From: Methanobacterium_B sp963703015
GTDB taxonomy: Archaea > Methanobacteriota > Methanobacteria > Methanobacteriales > Methanobacteriaceae
Reading direction: 5' to 3'
NCBI GenBank assembly: GCA_963703015.1
Contig: OY969779.1
Span: 434,001 to 498,000 of the forward strand
Length of the DNA stretch: 64,000 nucleotides
Made by a program: the position numbers and the translations under genes. Below, piece after piece: positions 36,227-45,401 of this stretch. Each line of letters begins with the position of its first letter. Position 1 is the stretch's first letter. The notes beneath the pieces were generated by a model that was given only the letters and a program-made list of their open reading frames with translations, ran no database searches and was not told the origin of the DNA.

Positions 36227-37756
36227 TTAATAAGTTTTATCACGAAGATGTGTTACACAATCATATTTTCCAGTGTATTCCCTTTCATTATTGGCAATTG
36301 ATGCTTCTTTATCAATTTTAACATCAGATATTAAATTTTTAGTCACAAATCCATGGTCCATGTCTATTTCATCCTTACTGATGTCTAAGCCTGAAAGCTG
36401 GTGGATTGGAGAATATACTGCGTTGTAAATGTCACGGGCAAATCTTACCCATCCTTCATATCCTTTGTAAGGTCCGTTATGATATGCGTGGGCATTTAAA
36501 TATTGGACTCTTAGTTTTTTGGCAACTTCACCGGGCCTCACACCTGTAAATATAACATCGGGTTGTAGTTCCATCATTGCCTCGATACCTTCGAGTTCGT
36601 TTGGATCATCGATGGCCAGTGCTCCTTCACCACACCTTGCTATGCCCTTTTCCATGTCTCCTTGATGACCAAATTTTGTGTACAGGGACACAACTTCAAC
36701 ACCCATTTCCTCATGGATCACGTTGGCCCAGTGCCATAGTTTTGAACCACCTGGCCACAGACAGACTTTAACTCCCTTCAATCTTCTGGCGTACCAGTCG
36801 AGTTCAGGTTTCCATCTGGCAGTTTCTTCTTCTATGATTTTTTTAGCTTCTTCTTCAAGACCAAAGAACAGTGCTACCTTTAACAGTGATTCTGAAAGTG
36901 GTTTAAAACCAAATCCATCTATATCCATTCTTGGAGTTCCATACCTTTCCCTTAATTCGTTACAGATGTACTCTGCAGATCTGGCACATTCAAGCACATT
37001 TAGATCTGCCTTGTGCATGCTTCTTAGATCATCGTAGGACCCATTTCCTGTGAATGTGGAAAGTACCTGGATTCCCATTCTTTTGAAGTAATCAGTCATG
37101 ACCTCCTGGTCGCCCTGGATGTTGTATTCTCCCACGTAGTTTATTACGTAATCACTGGTGATCTTGGGTTCGACTGTTCCAACCTTCTGGTTAACCCATG
37201 CTATGTTAATTTTATGATGACCACCTGATTGGCTTGGTCCTGCAAATCCTGGAGAGTTGCAAACAAAGATATCGACATCTGGCATTTCATCCATGACTTC
37301 CTGCGCCACAGCATCCATATCATCACCTATGAGTGCAGAGGCACAGGTTTGGTAAATTGCCATACGATTGATCTCTGGAAAGGCTTTGAAGGCTTCGATG
37401 ATACTTTCCTTCAATAGCTTTTCTGAACCAAAAACGATGTGTTTTTCTTTCATATCTGTTGCAAAGGTATATTTGAATTGGAAATTATCGTTATCACTGA
37501 TATACCTTTTAGTTTGCCATGTGTCATAGGTACACCCCACAGGACCGTGGCAGAGGTGGATAACATCCTTCATTGGAGTACCGATAACATGTTTCGCACC
37601 ACAAAATGCACATCCCCGCTCAGATATTGATCCTGGTATGGTATTCAGGTAACCCAAAGGTAGGCACGATGTTATATCTTCACCATGTCCTTTGATGACA
37701 GCATGCTTTGTCCTTTCAGGAATGCATTTACTGCATTTAAATGTATGATATGGCAT
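36227..37756 (-). CDS. anfD: Iron-only nitrogenase alpha subunit
   Basis: 509 aa. ECSK-type start FKCSKCIPERTKHAVIKGHG, GYLNTIPGSISERGCAFCGA, KHVIGTPMKDVIH, CHGPVGCTYDTWQTKRYISD and AHAYHNGPYKGYEGW follow AnfD rather than VnfD or NifD; the region around KHVIGTPMKDVIH and TYDTWQTKRYISDNDNF is AnfD-specific in memory. The His in AHAYHN and the conserved Cys are cofactor and P-cluster ligands. The ATG follows GGAGAG and has its own TATA promoter. It is shorter than some bacterial AnfD at the C-terminus. Confidence 0.96.
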   Translation of the reverse strand: MPYHTFKCSKCIPERTKHAVIKGHGEDITSCLPLGYLNTIPGSISERGCAFCGAKHVIGTPMKDVIHLCHGPVGCTYDTWQTKRYISDNDNFQFKYTFATDMKEKHIVFGSEKLLKESIIEAFKAFPEINRMAIYQTCASALIGDDMDAVAQEVMDEMPDVDIFVCNSPGFAGPSQSGGHHKINIAWVNQKVGTVEPKITSDYVINYVGEYNIQGDQEVMTDYFKRMGIQVLSTFTGNGSYDDLRSMHKADLNVLECARSAEYICNELRERYGTPRMDIDGFGFKPLSESLLKVALFFGLEEEAKKIIEEETARWKPELDWYARRLKGVKVCLWPGGSKLWHWANVIHEEMGVEVVSLYTKFGHQGDMEKGIARCGEGALAIDDPNELEGIEAMMELQPDVIFTGVRPGEVAKKLRVQYLNAHAYHNGPYKGYEGWVRFARDIYNAVYSPIHQLSGLDISKDEIDMDHGFVTKNLISDVKIDKEASIANNEREYTGKYDCVTHLRDKTY

Positions 37757-37804
37757 TATATTCTCTCCTTCAATTTATTGTTTTTTTGAAGATTTTTTTA
37801 ATCA

Positions 37805-37831
37805 CTTATAAACAAACACTCTTGATGATCA
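37805..37831 (-). promoter_or_regulatory. Promoter of anfDGK: TATA box with upstream TGATCATCA element
   Basis: On the minus strand TTTATAAG (37812-37805) lies about 50 bases before the anfD ATG. Ten bases upstream of it is TGATCATCA (37831-37823), the same nonamer that sits 12 bases upstream of the anfH TATA box. Suggests shared control of two separate transcripts. Confidence 0.6.
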
Positions 37832-37913
37832 TGTTTCTGCATATCGTATGGCAGTAGACCTTCACCTAAAAAAATCTAAAAAAAATGATGAAAATCAGAT
37901 CAAATAAATTAAC

Positions 37914-37940
37914 AACAAACCCCTTTCGGGGGTTTTGTTG
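37914..37940 (-). terminator. Strong GC hairpin between anfH and anfD
   Basis: On the minus strand AACAAAACCCCC, a GAAA loop and GGGGTTTGTT form a stem of about ten pairs, 130 bases after the anfH stop. No long T-run follows directly; it may end or protect the anfH message. Confidence 0.7.
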
Positions 37941-38069
37941 GTTTAAACAACATGATTCATTTCCTGCTAGAGGATGGTTTCCTTGAATCTTACATTGCCT
38001 GTTTAAAGTTGTTTAAATTATTTATTTTACCAATTTTTGGTTCATGATGATTTTCTGTTTATTATTATT

Positions 38070-38897
38070 TTAGTCAGTTAAACCGTACTGTAGTACCATT
38101 TCTTCCAGTTCGTCCATGGACATTGGTTTTGGAATCACGAAGTTTTCATTGTTGATAATTTTTCCAGCCAATGCTTCGTATTCGTGAGCTTGGTTACATT
38201 CAGCATCAAAATCAACAACTGTTTTTTTGTTGAATTCAGCTTTTTGCACCATGTTGTCCCTAGGTACGAAGTAGATAAGTTGAGTTCCAATTTTTTTACA
38301 GAATTCTTCCAGTAGTTCCTTTTCACCGTCCACGTTACGGCTGTTACAGATGATTCCTCCAAGTCTTACTCCACTCTGGTTAGCATATTTTACCATACCT
38401 TTACACAGGTTGTTTGCTGCGTAAAGTGCCATCATTTCTCCAGATGCTACAACGTATATTTCTTCGGCTTTACCATCCCTGATTGGCATTGCAAACCCTC
38501 CACAAACAACGTCACCTAGAACATCGAAGAAAACGAAATCGTTATCATCGTAGACTTTGAGTTGTTCCATGAGTGTAATTGCTGTTATTACACCACGACC
38601 AGCACATCCTACACCAGGTTCTGGACCTCCAGATTCAACACATTTTATTCCTTCAAAACCTGTTGACATAACATTGTCCAGGTTCATACAAGCTTCTTCG
38701 CCTTCTTCCCTAAGTGTGTCCATCATGGTGGTTTGCATTTTACCCCTAAGTATCATTCTTGTACTGTCTGCTTTAGGGTCGCATCCGTGAATCATAACTT
38801 TTTTTCCATGGAAATGAGCCATGGCTGATGCTGTGTTTTGAGTAGTTGTAGATTTTCCAATTCCACCTTTTCCATATATTGCAATTTTTCTTACCAT
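38070..38897 (-). CDS. anfH: Nitrogenase iron protein
   Basis: 275 aa. Walker A GKGGIGKST at residues 9-17, the 4Fe4S ligands Cys98 (GPEPGVGCAGRG) and Cys132 (DVVCGGFAMPIR), and Arg101, the residue ADP-ribosylated in some bacteria. The C-terminus PKPMSMDELEEMVLQYGLTD matches AnfH/VnfH. It supplies electrons to AnfDGK. No glnB-like nifI genes lie between anfH and anfD, unlike methanogen nif operons. The ATG follows AGAGGT. Upstream sits an NrpR-type operator. Confidence 0.95.
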   Translation of the reverse strand: MVRKIAIYGKGGIGKSTTTQNTASAMAHFHGKKVMIHGCDPKADSTRMILRGKMQTTMMDTLREEGEEACMNLDNVMSTGFEGIKCVESGGPEPGVGCAGRGVITAITLMEQLKVYDDNDFVFFDVLGDVVCGGFAMPIRDGKAEEIYVVASGEMMALYAANNLCKGMVKYANQSGVRLGGIICNSRNVDGEKELLEEFCKKIGTQLIYFVPRDNMVQKAEFNKKTVVDFDAECNQAHEYEALAGKIINNENFVIPKPMSMDELEEMVLQYGLTD

Positions 38898-38956
38898 AAT
38901 AGACCTCTAAATTTTTGTTTTTTGAATTTCTTTTAATCGTATTGTTGTAAATAATC

Positions 38957-38970
38957 GGAAGTATGCTTCC
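38957..38970. promoter_or_regulatory. NrpR-type nitrogen operator GGAA-N6-TTCC
   Basis: GGAAGTATGCTTCC is a perfect GGAA-N6-TTCC palindrome, the binding site of the methanogen nitrogen repressor NrpR. An additional half-site TTCC follows at 38974-38977. It lies 35 bases downstream of the TATA box, thus near or just after the transcription start of anfH, as in Methanococcus nif. Confidence 0.85.
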
Positions 38971-39002
38971 GTCTTCCGACAATACTGTTCTTGTCTCTCA
39001 TT

Positions 39003-39032
39003 ATTTATAAACGTTTTGATCCATGATGATCA
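39003..39032 (-). promoter_or_regulatory. anfH promoter: TATA box and upstream TGATCATCA element
   Basis: TTTATAAAT on the minus strand at 39011-39003. TGATCATCA (39032-39024) lies 12 bases upstream, as in front of anfD. The predicted start is near 38983, in front of the operator. Confidence 0.65.
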
Positions 39033-39577
39033 AAAAATCAGACATAATTAGCCTTGAAATTACTGTTACAACTACATTAATAAATAATATAAATTTAAAG
39101 GAATAATTTCATTTTATTAACCTCATTAAAAACTTAAATAACTACTAAAAAAGTTTTTAAGCATATTATGACCTTTTAATTGGATCAAAAATTTGGGTTA
39201 AATTTTAAATCTTAAATAAAAGAAATCATGTGAATTTGTGAAATACACTATGAATAATTAGGTAAACCCTGATAAAATATATAAAATGTTTAATGATACC
39301 CAAATATTAGTAAACAAAATTGAAAGAATTAAAATTTTTAAGCAGTTTCTTAGACAATCCACTATAAAAAAATGAACCCCTGGAATGAAAGACATTGATC
39401 AAAAAAAGAAAGATGGAAATTGGATGGAAAATAAATTAATGCATTATCCCAAAATCTACATGACTTAAATATCATTTAAAATGATGGAAACTTATTCAAT
39501 TCCCTTTGAGTCAATTGATTTAAAAATAGGAATCTATTGTAATTTAATTAAAACAAGTTTGGAATTTATCATGTAAA
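39033..39577. other. AT-rich intergenic region
   Basis: No gene or RNA recognised between the anfH promoter and the next minus-strand gene. Confidence 0.4.
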
Positions 39578-39763
39578 TCATGGCATCATCCTCATTCTAA
39601 CCACGTTGAAACAAATTGCAACTCCAAATAATAATATTCTATCGTAAAATCCCATTAAACTAAATAAACTGGCTACTAAACCAGAAACTCCTGCTATGAT
39701 ATGTACTATTCTGTTTTTCTTGTCTGAGAAATAATTTTTAATTCCTTTAACCATTGGTTTCAT
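39578..39763 (-). CDS. Small membrane protein, possibly DUF2892-like
   Basis: 61 aa: MKPMVKGIKNYFSDKKNRIV, then two hydrophobic segments HIIAGVSGLVASLFSLMGF and ILLFGVAICFNVV. The ATG at 39763 follows GGAG by seven bases; the longer frame needs a TTG without such a site. The two-helix hairpin and length resemble DUF2892 (YgaP transmembrane) proteins, but the match is weak. Confidence 0.6.
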   Translation of the reverse strand: MKPMVKGIKNYFSDKKNRIVHIIAGVSGLVASLFSLMGFYDRILLFGVAICFNVVRMRMMP

Positions 39764-40013
39764 TGCTTTTCTCCATTCAAACAAATAAATTTATATATAA
39801 ATTTTTAATATATAAAAATTTGATATATTAAATTATTATATATAATATTATTTAAAGCTTTGTTAAAATAACAAAAAGTTAATAAAAAAATAGGCAGATA
39901 TCAATCCCAACAAATCTATTGAAACCAATCAATTTATGTAATAATTTAATAGTAAACTTAATTTCAACAAAAAAACATAAACTAAAAATGGAAATATTAT
40001 GAGGTGAACTCAT

Positions 40014-40787
40014 ATGGCAAATAAGAAAGTCCAATCAGATACATTGAAGAAAAGATCCCTAAAAAAAACAGGGACAGATGATCTAAAGGAGAAAACTGAA
40101 GATATAAAAGGTGATATCATGGATAAAACTTCAAAAACTAAAGAAAAAGCCATAGAAGTTAAGAAAGGAGCATTAGAAAAAACTTTAGATGCTAAGGATA
40201 AAGCCCTCGACAAAACACTCGAAGCAAAGGATAAAGCCCTCGACAAAACACTCGAAGCAAAGGACAAGGCCCTTATGAAAACATCCCAAATTAAAGAAGA
40301 TACCAACACCAAAACAGCAGCTATAAAGGATGAAGCTTCAGAGAAAAAAACAGAATTAAAAGAAAACGCTGAAAAAACCAGGAAACAAGCCGAAAGTAAA
40401 ATAAATGATTTCATTAACTCTCTAAAGGGTAAACAGGACGAATTAGGCAAAACATTATCTGATTACGCAGCTGGAGAAAAGCCACTCACAGATGTAATAA
40501 GTAGCCCAGACTCTTTCATAATCAAAGCAGACCTTCCAGGAGTGTCTAAAAAAGACATATCTGTCCATATAACCGAAGATTTAGTAGAAATAACAGCTAA
40601 ATTTGAAGATTATCCGGAAGATACAGAATTTATCAAAAAAGAGAGAAATTACGGCGAAATAAACAGGAAAATAAAACTTCCTGAACTCATAGAAGTTAAA
40701 AAAGTTACTGCAAAATTCGAAGATTCTGTGTTAACAATAGAACTAACTAAGGTACAAGAAGACAAGATCAAAATAGAAATTAATTAA
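40014..40787 (+). CDS. LEA-like repeat domain fused to Hsp20 chaperone
   Basis: 257 aa. The first 135 residues are Lys/Asp/Glu/Ala-rich, helical, Pro-free and carry 11-residue units of the type LDKTLEAKDKA (about residues 48-95), the periodicity of group 3 LEA desiccation proteins. Residues about 152-257 are an alpha-crystallin domain: PDSFIIKADLPGVSKKDISV, LVEITAKFED and SVLTIELTK. The start follows TGAGGTGAA. Small heat-shock proteins usually have short N-terminal arms; this one is greatly extended. Probably a stress chaperone that keeps proteins soluble during drying or heating. Confidence 0.85.
   Translation: MANKKVQSDTLKKRSLKKTGTDDLKEKTEDIKGDIMDKTSKTKEKAIEVKKGALEKTLDAKDKALDKTLEAKDKALDKTLEAKDKALMKTSQIKEDTNTKTAAIKDEASEKKTELKENAEKTRKQAESKINDFINSLKGKQDELGKTLSDYAAGEKPLTDVISSPDSFIIKADLPGVSKKDISVHITEDLVEITAKFEDYPEDTEFIKKERNYGEINRKIKLPELIEVKKVTAKFEDSVLTIELTKVQEDKIKIEIN
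40198..40263 (+). repeat. 33-bp tandem repeat encoding 11-residue LEA-like units
   Basis: AAAGCCCTCGACAAAACACT and its continuation occur twice in direct succession without change, each unit 33 bp (11 codons); diverged units flank them. Confidence 0.8.
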
Positions 40788-40858
40788 AGAAAAAAACCTT
40801 ATTTTTCTTTTTATTTCCTCTTTTTCAATCAAAATAACTCAATTCAAAAAATTAAGAC

Positions 40859-42970
40859 TCATGAGTACAGGTTGTCTTTAAAGTCTATTATGAATCTGGT
40901 TCCATTGTCACTACAGTAACTCACATGTCCATCTATCTGCTGTGTTAACGTGTTAATGAGTTGAATACCCAGTGAACTACTGTTCTCCAAATCAAAATCC
41001 TCTGGTAAACCCACTCCATTATCCTCAACAATTAATCTGTATCCATCATCTTTTCTGTGAAGTTTAACTGTGACCTTACCATCAAGGTTTTTAGAAACCC
41101 CAAGTTCATTGTTGGGAAATGCATATTTCAAGGCATTGGTTAACAGCTCATTTAATATGAGTCCCAGAGGTATGGAAGTGTTGATATCCAGTTTAATATC
41201 CTCCACATCAAAGAACATGTTTATTTCAGATGGATTTTGTACATAAACATCAAAAATATCCCTTGCAAGCGTTTTAATATAGTCATCAAAGTCTATGTGT
41301 TTAAGATCCGAAGAGGAGTATAGTTTTTGATGGATAATTGCCATGGATTTAGCCCTGCTCTGACTTTCCATGAACATTTTCAGATCATCCTTATCTTTAA
41401 TGTACCTTGACTGCAGATTAAGAAGACTTGATATAACAGTTAAATTGTTCTTTACCCTGTGATGTATTTCCTTTAAAAGTATTTCTTTTTCTTGCAATGA
41501 TTTTTTTATTTCATGCTCAGCATTCTTTTGATCTGTAACATCCAATAACGAAATTAAACTGGAATTAGAACCTGGAATTAGAACTGCTACAGCATAAACA
41601 TTTTTTATTTCACCATTTTTATTCACAAACCTGAATTCATAGTTTTGAGGATCTGGTTCATTTTCTTGTATCCTGATCTGATTGTTTTTGTGCATGGGTT
41701 CTATATCATCCTCAACAACAAATTCTTTCCAAGATTTTTTATCTTCAATATCCTCTTTTTTGTAACAAGACAACTTCTCAAACTCAGTATTTGAAAGAGC
41801 AATGACATCATTTTCATCTATAATAACCGTTGCTGTACCTGTATTCTCAAATATGGTACGATACGCTAATTCTGAATCTGTTAAATTCTTAGAAATTTCT
41901 TTCCTCAAAGCAATTTCATTTTGTGCCTGTTTATAGAGATTCTTATTTTCATTTATGGAAACAAATTGACGAGCAACCACCAAAATTATTAGAACACCTA
42001 TTCCCAATTCTAAAAAATATAAATCTGAACTGCTAGTATTATATGCCCATATTAATGATATGTAACCCACTGAAACACCTGCAATGGCAAGGTATGAAGT
42101 GAAAGAATAGTTTCTGTAGATATTAGACGAAATTTCAATCAAAATATCTAATCTAATTTTTTGATTATTTAATTGGGACACTCCAGCAAGTCCAATGAGT
42201 AGATATCCTATAATCCAACCTATGTCTGAAGGATCACCTGAAAAATAGGAATTATGGATGAATTGGTAGATGTAAATAATGTTGGTTATTAAAAGAACGA
42301 TGGTGCTCGAAAGCAATAATACCACTGGACCATGCATATCCTCTTTGATTCTGTTAAGTAACAGATCGAACATAGCAAACACCAGCGCAAGGCCTCCAAT
42401 AACGTATGATAACATTATTAAAAGATTGATGAAATCTCCACTGAAATTTTTAAAACCAGGTGCCAGTAGATATATCCAGAACATCAAAATGAAACAGAAA
42501 ATTATGATGATTATATCGAAGTAGTGTTTCAACTGTTGAATCTGAGTTTTTTTAGAAGATGGAAACAGTAATATTCCAATTAAAAATAGTGGATAAAATA
42601 ACACGTACAAAATTTCAGCAAAGGATGTGGTCGGATCTTGATGGAGAAGAATGCTTAGAATCCAAAATGAATTACCTAATAATGAAACTAAGACAGACCA
42701 CATTAAGAATCCCCATGCTGCCTTCAATCGCCTTTCTGATGATTTAATAGATTTTGTTGTAAAATACAAGATGATGGTAACTGCTAGATAAGCAACAGTG
42801 ACCATAATAAAAGAAATTACTGCTTGTATGTTGTTTTTAAATCCTAAACCCATCCATAATCCAGCATATAGTAATACAAATAAAATTGTTAATATTCCAG
42901 CCCTTCTGAATGAAAGAATAAAATTTTTAGTCGTGATTTGCTTGTTGTCCCCTTTAATCATCACTACCAT
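40859..42970 (-). CDS. Membrane sensor histidine kinase with PAS and HisKA_2 domains
   Basis: 703 aa. About nine hydrophobic segments fill residues 20-340; a PAS domain spans about 365-480 (AYRTIFENTGTATVIIDEND); the phosphoacceptor is in LLKEIHHRVKNNL, the HisKA_2 type common in methanogens; the ATPase domain shows NELLTNALKYAFP, DNGVGLP and SLGIQLINTL. It senses an unknown membrane or internal signal. No response regulator is adjacent; the nearest is at 48149. The start could be the ATG four codons inside. Confidence 0.92.
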   Translation of the reverse strand: MVVMIKGDNKQITTKNFILSFRRAGILTILFVLLYAGLWMGLGFKNNIQAVISFIMVTVAYLAVTIILYFTTKSIKSSERRLKAAWGFLMWSVLVSLLGNSFWILSILLHQDPTTSFAEILYVLFYPLFLIGILLFPSSKKTQIQQLKHYFDIIIIIFCFILMFWIYLLAPGFKNFSGDFINLLIMLSYVIGGLALVFAMFDLLLNRIKEDMHGPVVLLLSSTIVLLITNIIYIYQFIHNSYFSGDPSDIGWIIGYLLIGLAGVSQLNNQKIRLDILIEISSNIYRNYSFTSYLAIAGVSVGYISLIWAYNTSSSDLYFLELGIGVLIILVVARQFVSINENKNLYKQAQNEIALRKEISKNLTDSELAYRTIFENTGTATVIIDENDVIALSNTEFEKLSCYKKEDIEDKKSWKEFVVEDDIEPMHKNNQIRIQENEPDPQNYEFRFVNKNGEIKNVYAVAVLIPGSNSSLISLLDVTDQKNAEHEIKKSLQEKEILLKEIHHRVKNNLTVISSLLNLQSRYIKDKDDLKMFMESQSRAKSMAIIHQKLYSSSDLKHIDFDDYIKTLARDIFDVYVQNPSEINMFFDVEDIKLDINTSIPLGLILNELLTNALKYAFPNNELGVSKNLDGKVTVKLHRKDDGYRLIVEDNGVGLPEDFDLENSSSLGIQLINTLTQQIDGHVSYCSDNGTRFIIDFKDNLYS

Positions 42971-43555
42971 TCCATAAATGTTATTCTATCACAATAATAT
43001 ATTCGTCATATAAAATATCAACTATAAAATATCAGTTAAATAATTTTCTAATTATTCTGAAAACATTATTTGATAGCTATTGAATATTAATCCTGTATTG
43101 TCACTACTGAATATAAAATATCTATAAATATCACATTACCATATAATTAACGTTATTTTTTGTTATTTTTCACGAAAAATTCTAATAACTTCGTTAAATC
43201 AATTCTAAAACATAATTCTAAATATAATTAAGAAATATCTCCTTAAAAAAACTATTTCATAAAAATTAATCCATTCAATATCCTTTTTATTTCCATTTCT
43301 TAGAAAAAATTGAGTTTTATTGGCTGAATCTAAAAACAAATTGGTTCTAATTTATTAACACAGTAATATTTTAAATTGAATCAAAAACATAATATTACAG
43401 TGTTGGTGTTGATTTTATTACATTAATATTAAAAAATTGTAAAATTATTGATTAATAGTACAAAAATGGGTTGATTGGTTCAGTTAAGAGAGATCCTAAA
43501 TTTGTGTATAATTTGTGCATAAATATTTTAAAAGATTTTAAAAGAGAAAAAGACT
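42971..43555. other. Divergent AT-rich intergenic region
   Basis: No gene. The short frame at 43471-43683 overlaps the permease in another frame and is a shadow. Confidence 0.45.
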
Positions 43556-44722
43556 ATGTCATTTTTATCGCTGGTGGTAAAAAATCCATTCAGAAACAAA
43601 ACAAGAAGTGCCCTTGCTATTGTTGGGATAGCAATTGGTATTATGGTTATAGTAGCACTGGGGATGGTTACAGGCGGGCTTAAAACTTCAACACAAAGTA
43701 CATTGAAGGCAGGAGCAGCAGAAATAACTGCCCTTCAAACAGGGTCCAATAGTTTCGGTTCAGGTGGAACTTTGAATGAATCCTTGGTAAATGATCTGCT
43801 TTCAACTGGAGGTGTTAAAGATACTGCAGGTATTTTAAGGGCTACAAACACCTCAAGTAGTGCAAGTTTGAGTTCGAACAGCTCTCAAAGTAGTTTCGGA
43901 CCCGGAGGTTCCATATCCATAACAGGTATAGATGCTGGAAAGTTGAGCTTAGTTGGTATTGATAATGTGAATGGCTCAGCATTTAACAACGGAAGTAGCG
44001 ATGAGGTTATAATAGGTAAAACATTTGCCCAGGATCAAAACCTCACAGTTGGAAACACCATTAACCTCTACGGTAAAGACTTTAAGATAACTGGAACATT
44101 CGAAACAGGAAGTTTCATCACCGATGCAGGAATTTACATGCCACTATCAACATTACAGAATTTAACAAGCAACGACAACAAGGTCAGTGCAATCCTGGTT
44201 AAAGTAACTAACAATGCAAATGTAACCACAGTGAGTCAAAACATTGAAGCTGCATATCCTAATCAGCTCACAACAACAACGGCTGAAGCCACAGCAGGCA
44301 GAATAAATCAGGGATTAGGATTTATTGACACTGCATCATGGGCAATTTCATTACTTGCCATATTCATCGGTGCTGTGGGAGTCATAAACACCATGATAAT
44401 GTCTGTATATGAAAGAACAAGGGAAATTGGAGTGTTAAAAGCAGTTGGTTGGACAGATAAACGAATATTAGGCATGATACTCGGAGAATCAATTGTACTG
44501 ACCCTAATAGCATTTGTTGTTGGTACCATAATAGCCGTTGTTGGAGTGGAGATATTACTTACGTACAGTCCATCAGTATCAGGAATAATAAAACCATCAT
44601 TTGCACTGGATATATTTGCAAGAGCATTCCTAGTTGCATTCCTTGTAGGGGTGATAGGAGGTTTATATCCTGCTTACAGAGCAAGCAGATTATCCCCAAC
44701 GGAGGCACTGCGTTATGAATAA
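43556..44722 (+). CDS. MacB/FtsX-type ABC exporter permease (second copy)
   Basis: 388 aa. Same layout as the permease at 16198: SFLSLVVKNPFRNKTRSALA at the start, a Ser/Gly-rich extracellular domain, three C-terminal helices and the end YRASRLSPTEALRYE. Helix and loop regions are conserved, the extracellular domain is diverged, which suggests a different substrate. It overlaps the ATPase gene by eight bases. AAAGAG upstream is only a weak site. Confidence 0.92.
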   Translation: MSFLSLVVKNPFRNKTRSALAIVGIAIGIMVIVALGMVTGGLKTSTQSTLKAGAAEITALQTGSNSFGSGGTLNESLVNDLLSTGGVKDTAGILRATNTSSSASLSSNSSQSSFGPGGSISITGIDAGKLSLVGIDNVNGSAFNNGSSDEVIIGKTFAQDQNLTVGNTINLYGKDFKITGTFETGSFITDAGIYMPLSTLQNLTSNDNKVSAILVKVTNNANVTTVSQNIEAAYPNQLTTTTAEATAGRINQGLGFIDTASWAISLLAIFIGAVGVINTMIMSVYERTREIGVLKAVGWTDKRILGMILGESIVLTLIAFVVGTIIAVVGVEILLTYSPSVSGIIKPSFALDIFARAFLVAFLVGVIGGLYPAYRASRLSPTEALRYE

Positions 44723-45401
44723 TACCGAAAACGTAATTGAAATCAAAAATCTGAAGAAAAGTTACGACAATGGAAATATAAAAGCCCTGAATGGCATTGA
44801 CCTCACAGTTAAAAAGGGAGAATTCATATCAATAATGGGGCCATCCGGTTCAGGTAAATCAACATTACTAAACATGATCGGTGCTTTAGACACCGCAGAT
44901 GAAGGGATGATCAAAGTTGCAGGCATAGATCTGATGAAAACCAAAAAATTAAATCTATTCCGTTCCCAAGAAATTGGTTTCGTATTTCAGATGCACAACC
45001 TGATCCCAAACCTATCTGTGGTTGAAAATGTGGAAATTCCGATGTACGAAACCAAAGCAAATTCATCAGAAATGAGAGAAAGGGCCTTGGAACTATTGAA
45101 GTCTGTAAACCTTGAAAAGAAGATCGATCAAAAACCAACCAAACTATCTGGTGGAGAAAGACAACGTGTTGCAATTGCAAGGGCACTTGTAAACCACCCA
45201 TCAATAATTTTGGCAGATGAACCAACAGGTTCACTTGATTCAAAAACAGGAGAGGTCATACTTGATCTACTCAAGGAATTGCACACCAAAGAAAATGTTA
45301 CCCTTGTTATGGTAACCCACGAACCATACGTTGGGAACATGGCAGAAAGATTGGTAACTGTTCTGGATGGAAAGTGTAAAACCGATAAAATATTGCGTTA
45401 A
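44715..45401 (+). CDS. MacB/LolD-type ABC exporter ATPase (second copy)
   Basis: 228 aa. GPSGSGKST, FVFQMHNLIPNL, LSGGERQRVAIARA, ILADEPTGSLD and VTHEP are intact. DNA identity with 17372-18043 is high in the signature region (for example GATCAAAAACCAACCAAACT in both). Starts inside the end of the permease gene. Confidence 0.95.
   Translation: MNNTENVIEIKNLKKSYDNGNIKALNGIDLTVKKGEFISIMGPSGSGKSTLLNMIGALDTADEGMIKVAGIDLMKTKKLNLFRSQEIGFVFQMHNLIPNLSVVENVEIPMYETKANSSEMRERALELLKSVNLEKKIDQKPTKLSGGERQRVAIARALVNHPSIILADEPTGSLDSKTGEVILDLLKELHTKENVTLVMVTHEPYVGNMAERLVTVLDGKCKTDKILR

Noticed and set aside
34433..37756. Vanadium nitrogenase
   Set aside because: The delta subunit alone would allow V or Fe types, but AnfD and AnfK signature stretches fit the iron-only type much better.
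40010..40450. 146-aa minus-strand hydrophobic frame
   Set aside because: Antisense of the LEA-like repeats; the sense strand has a clear Shine-Dalgarno and Hsp20 domain.
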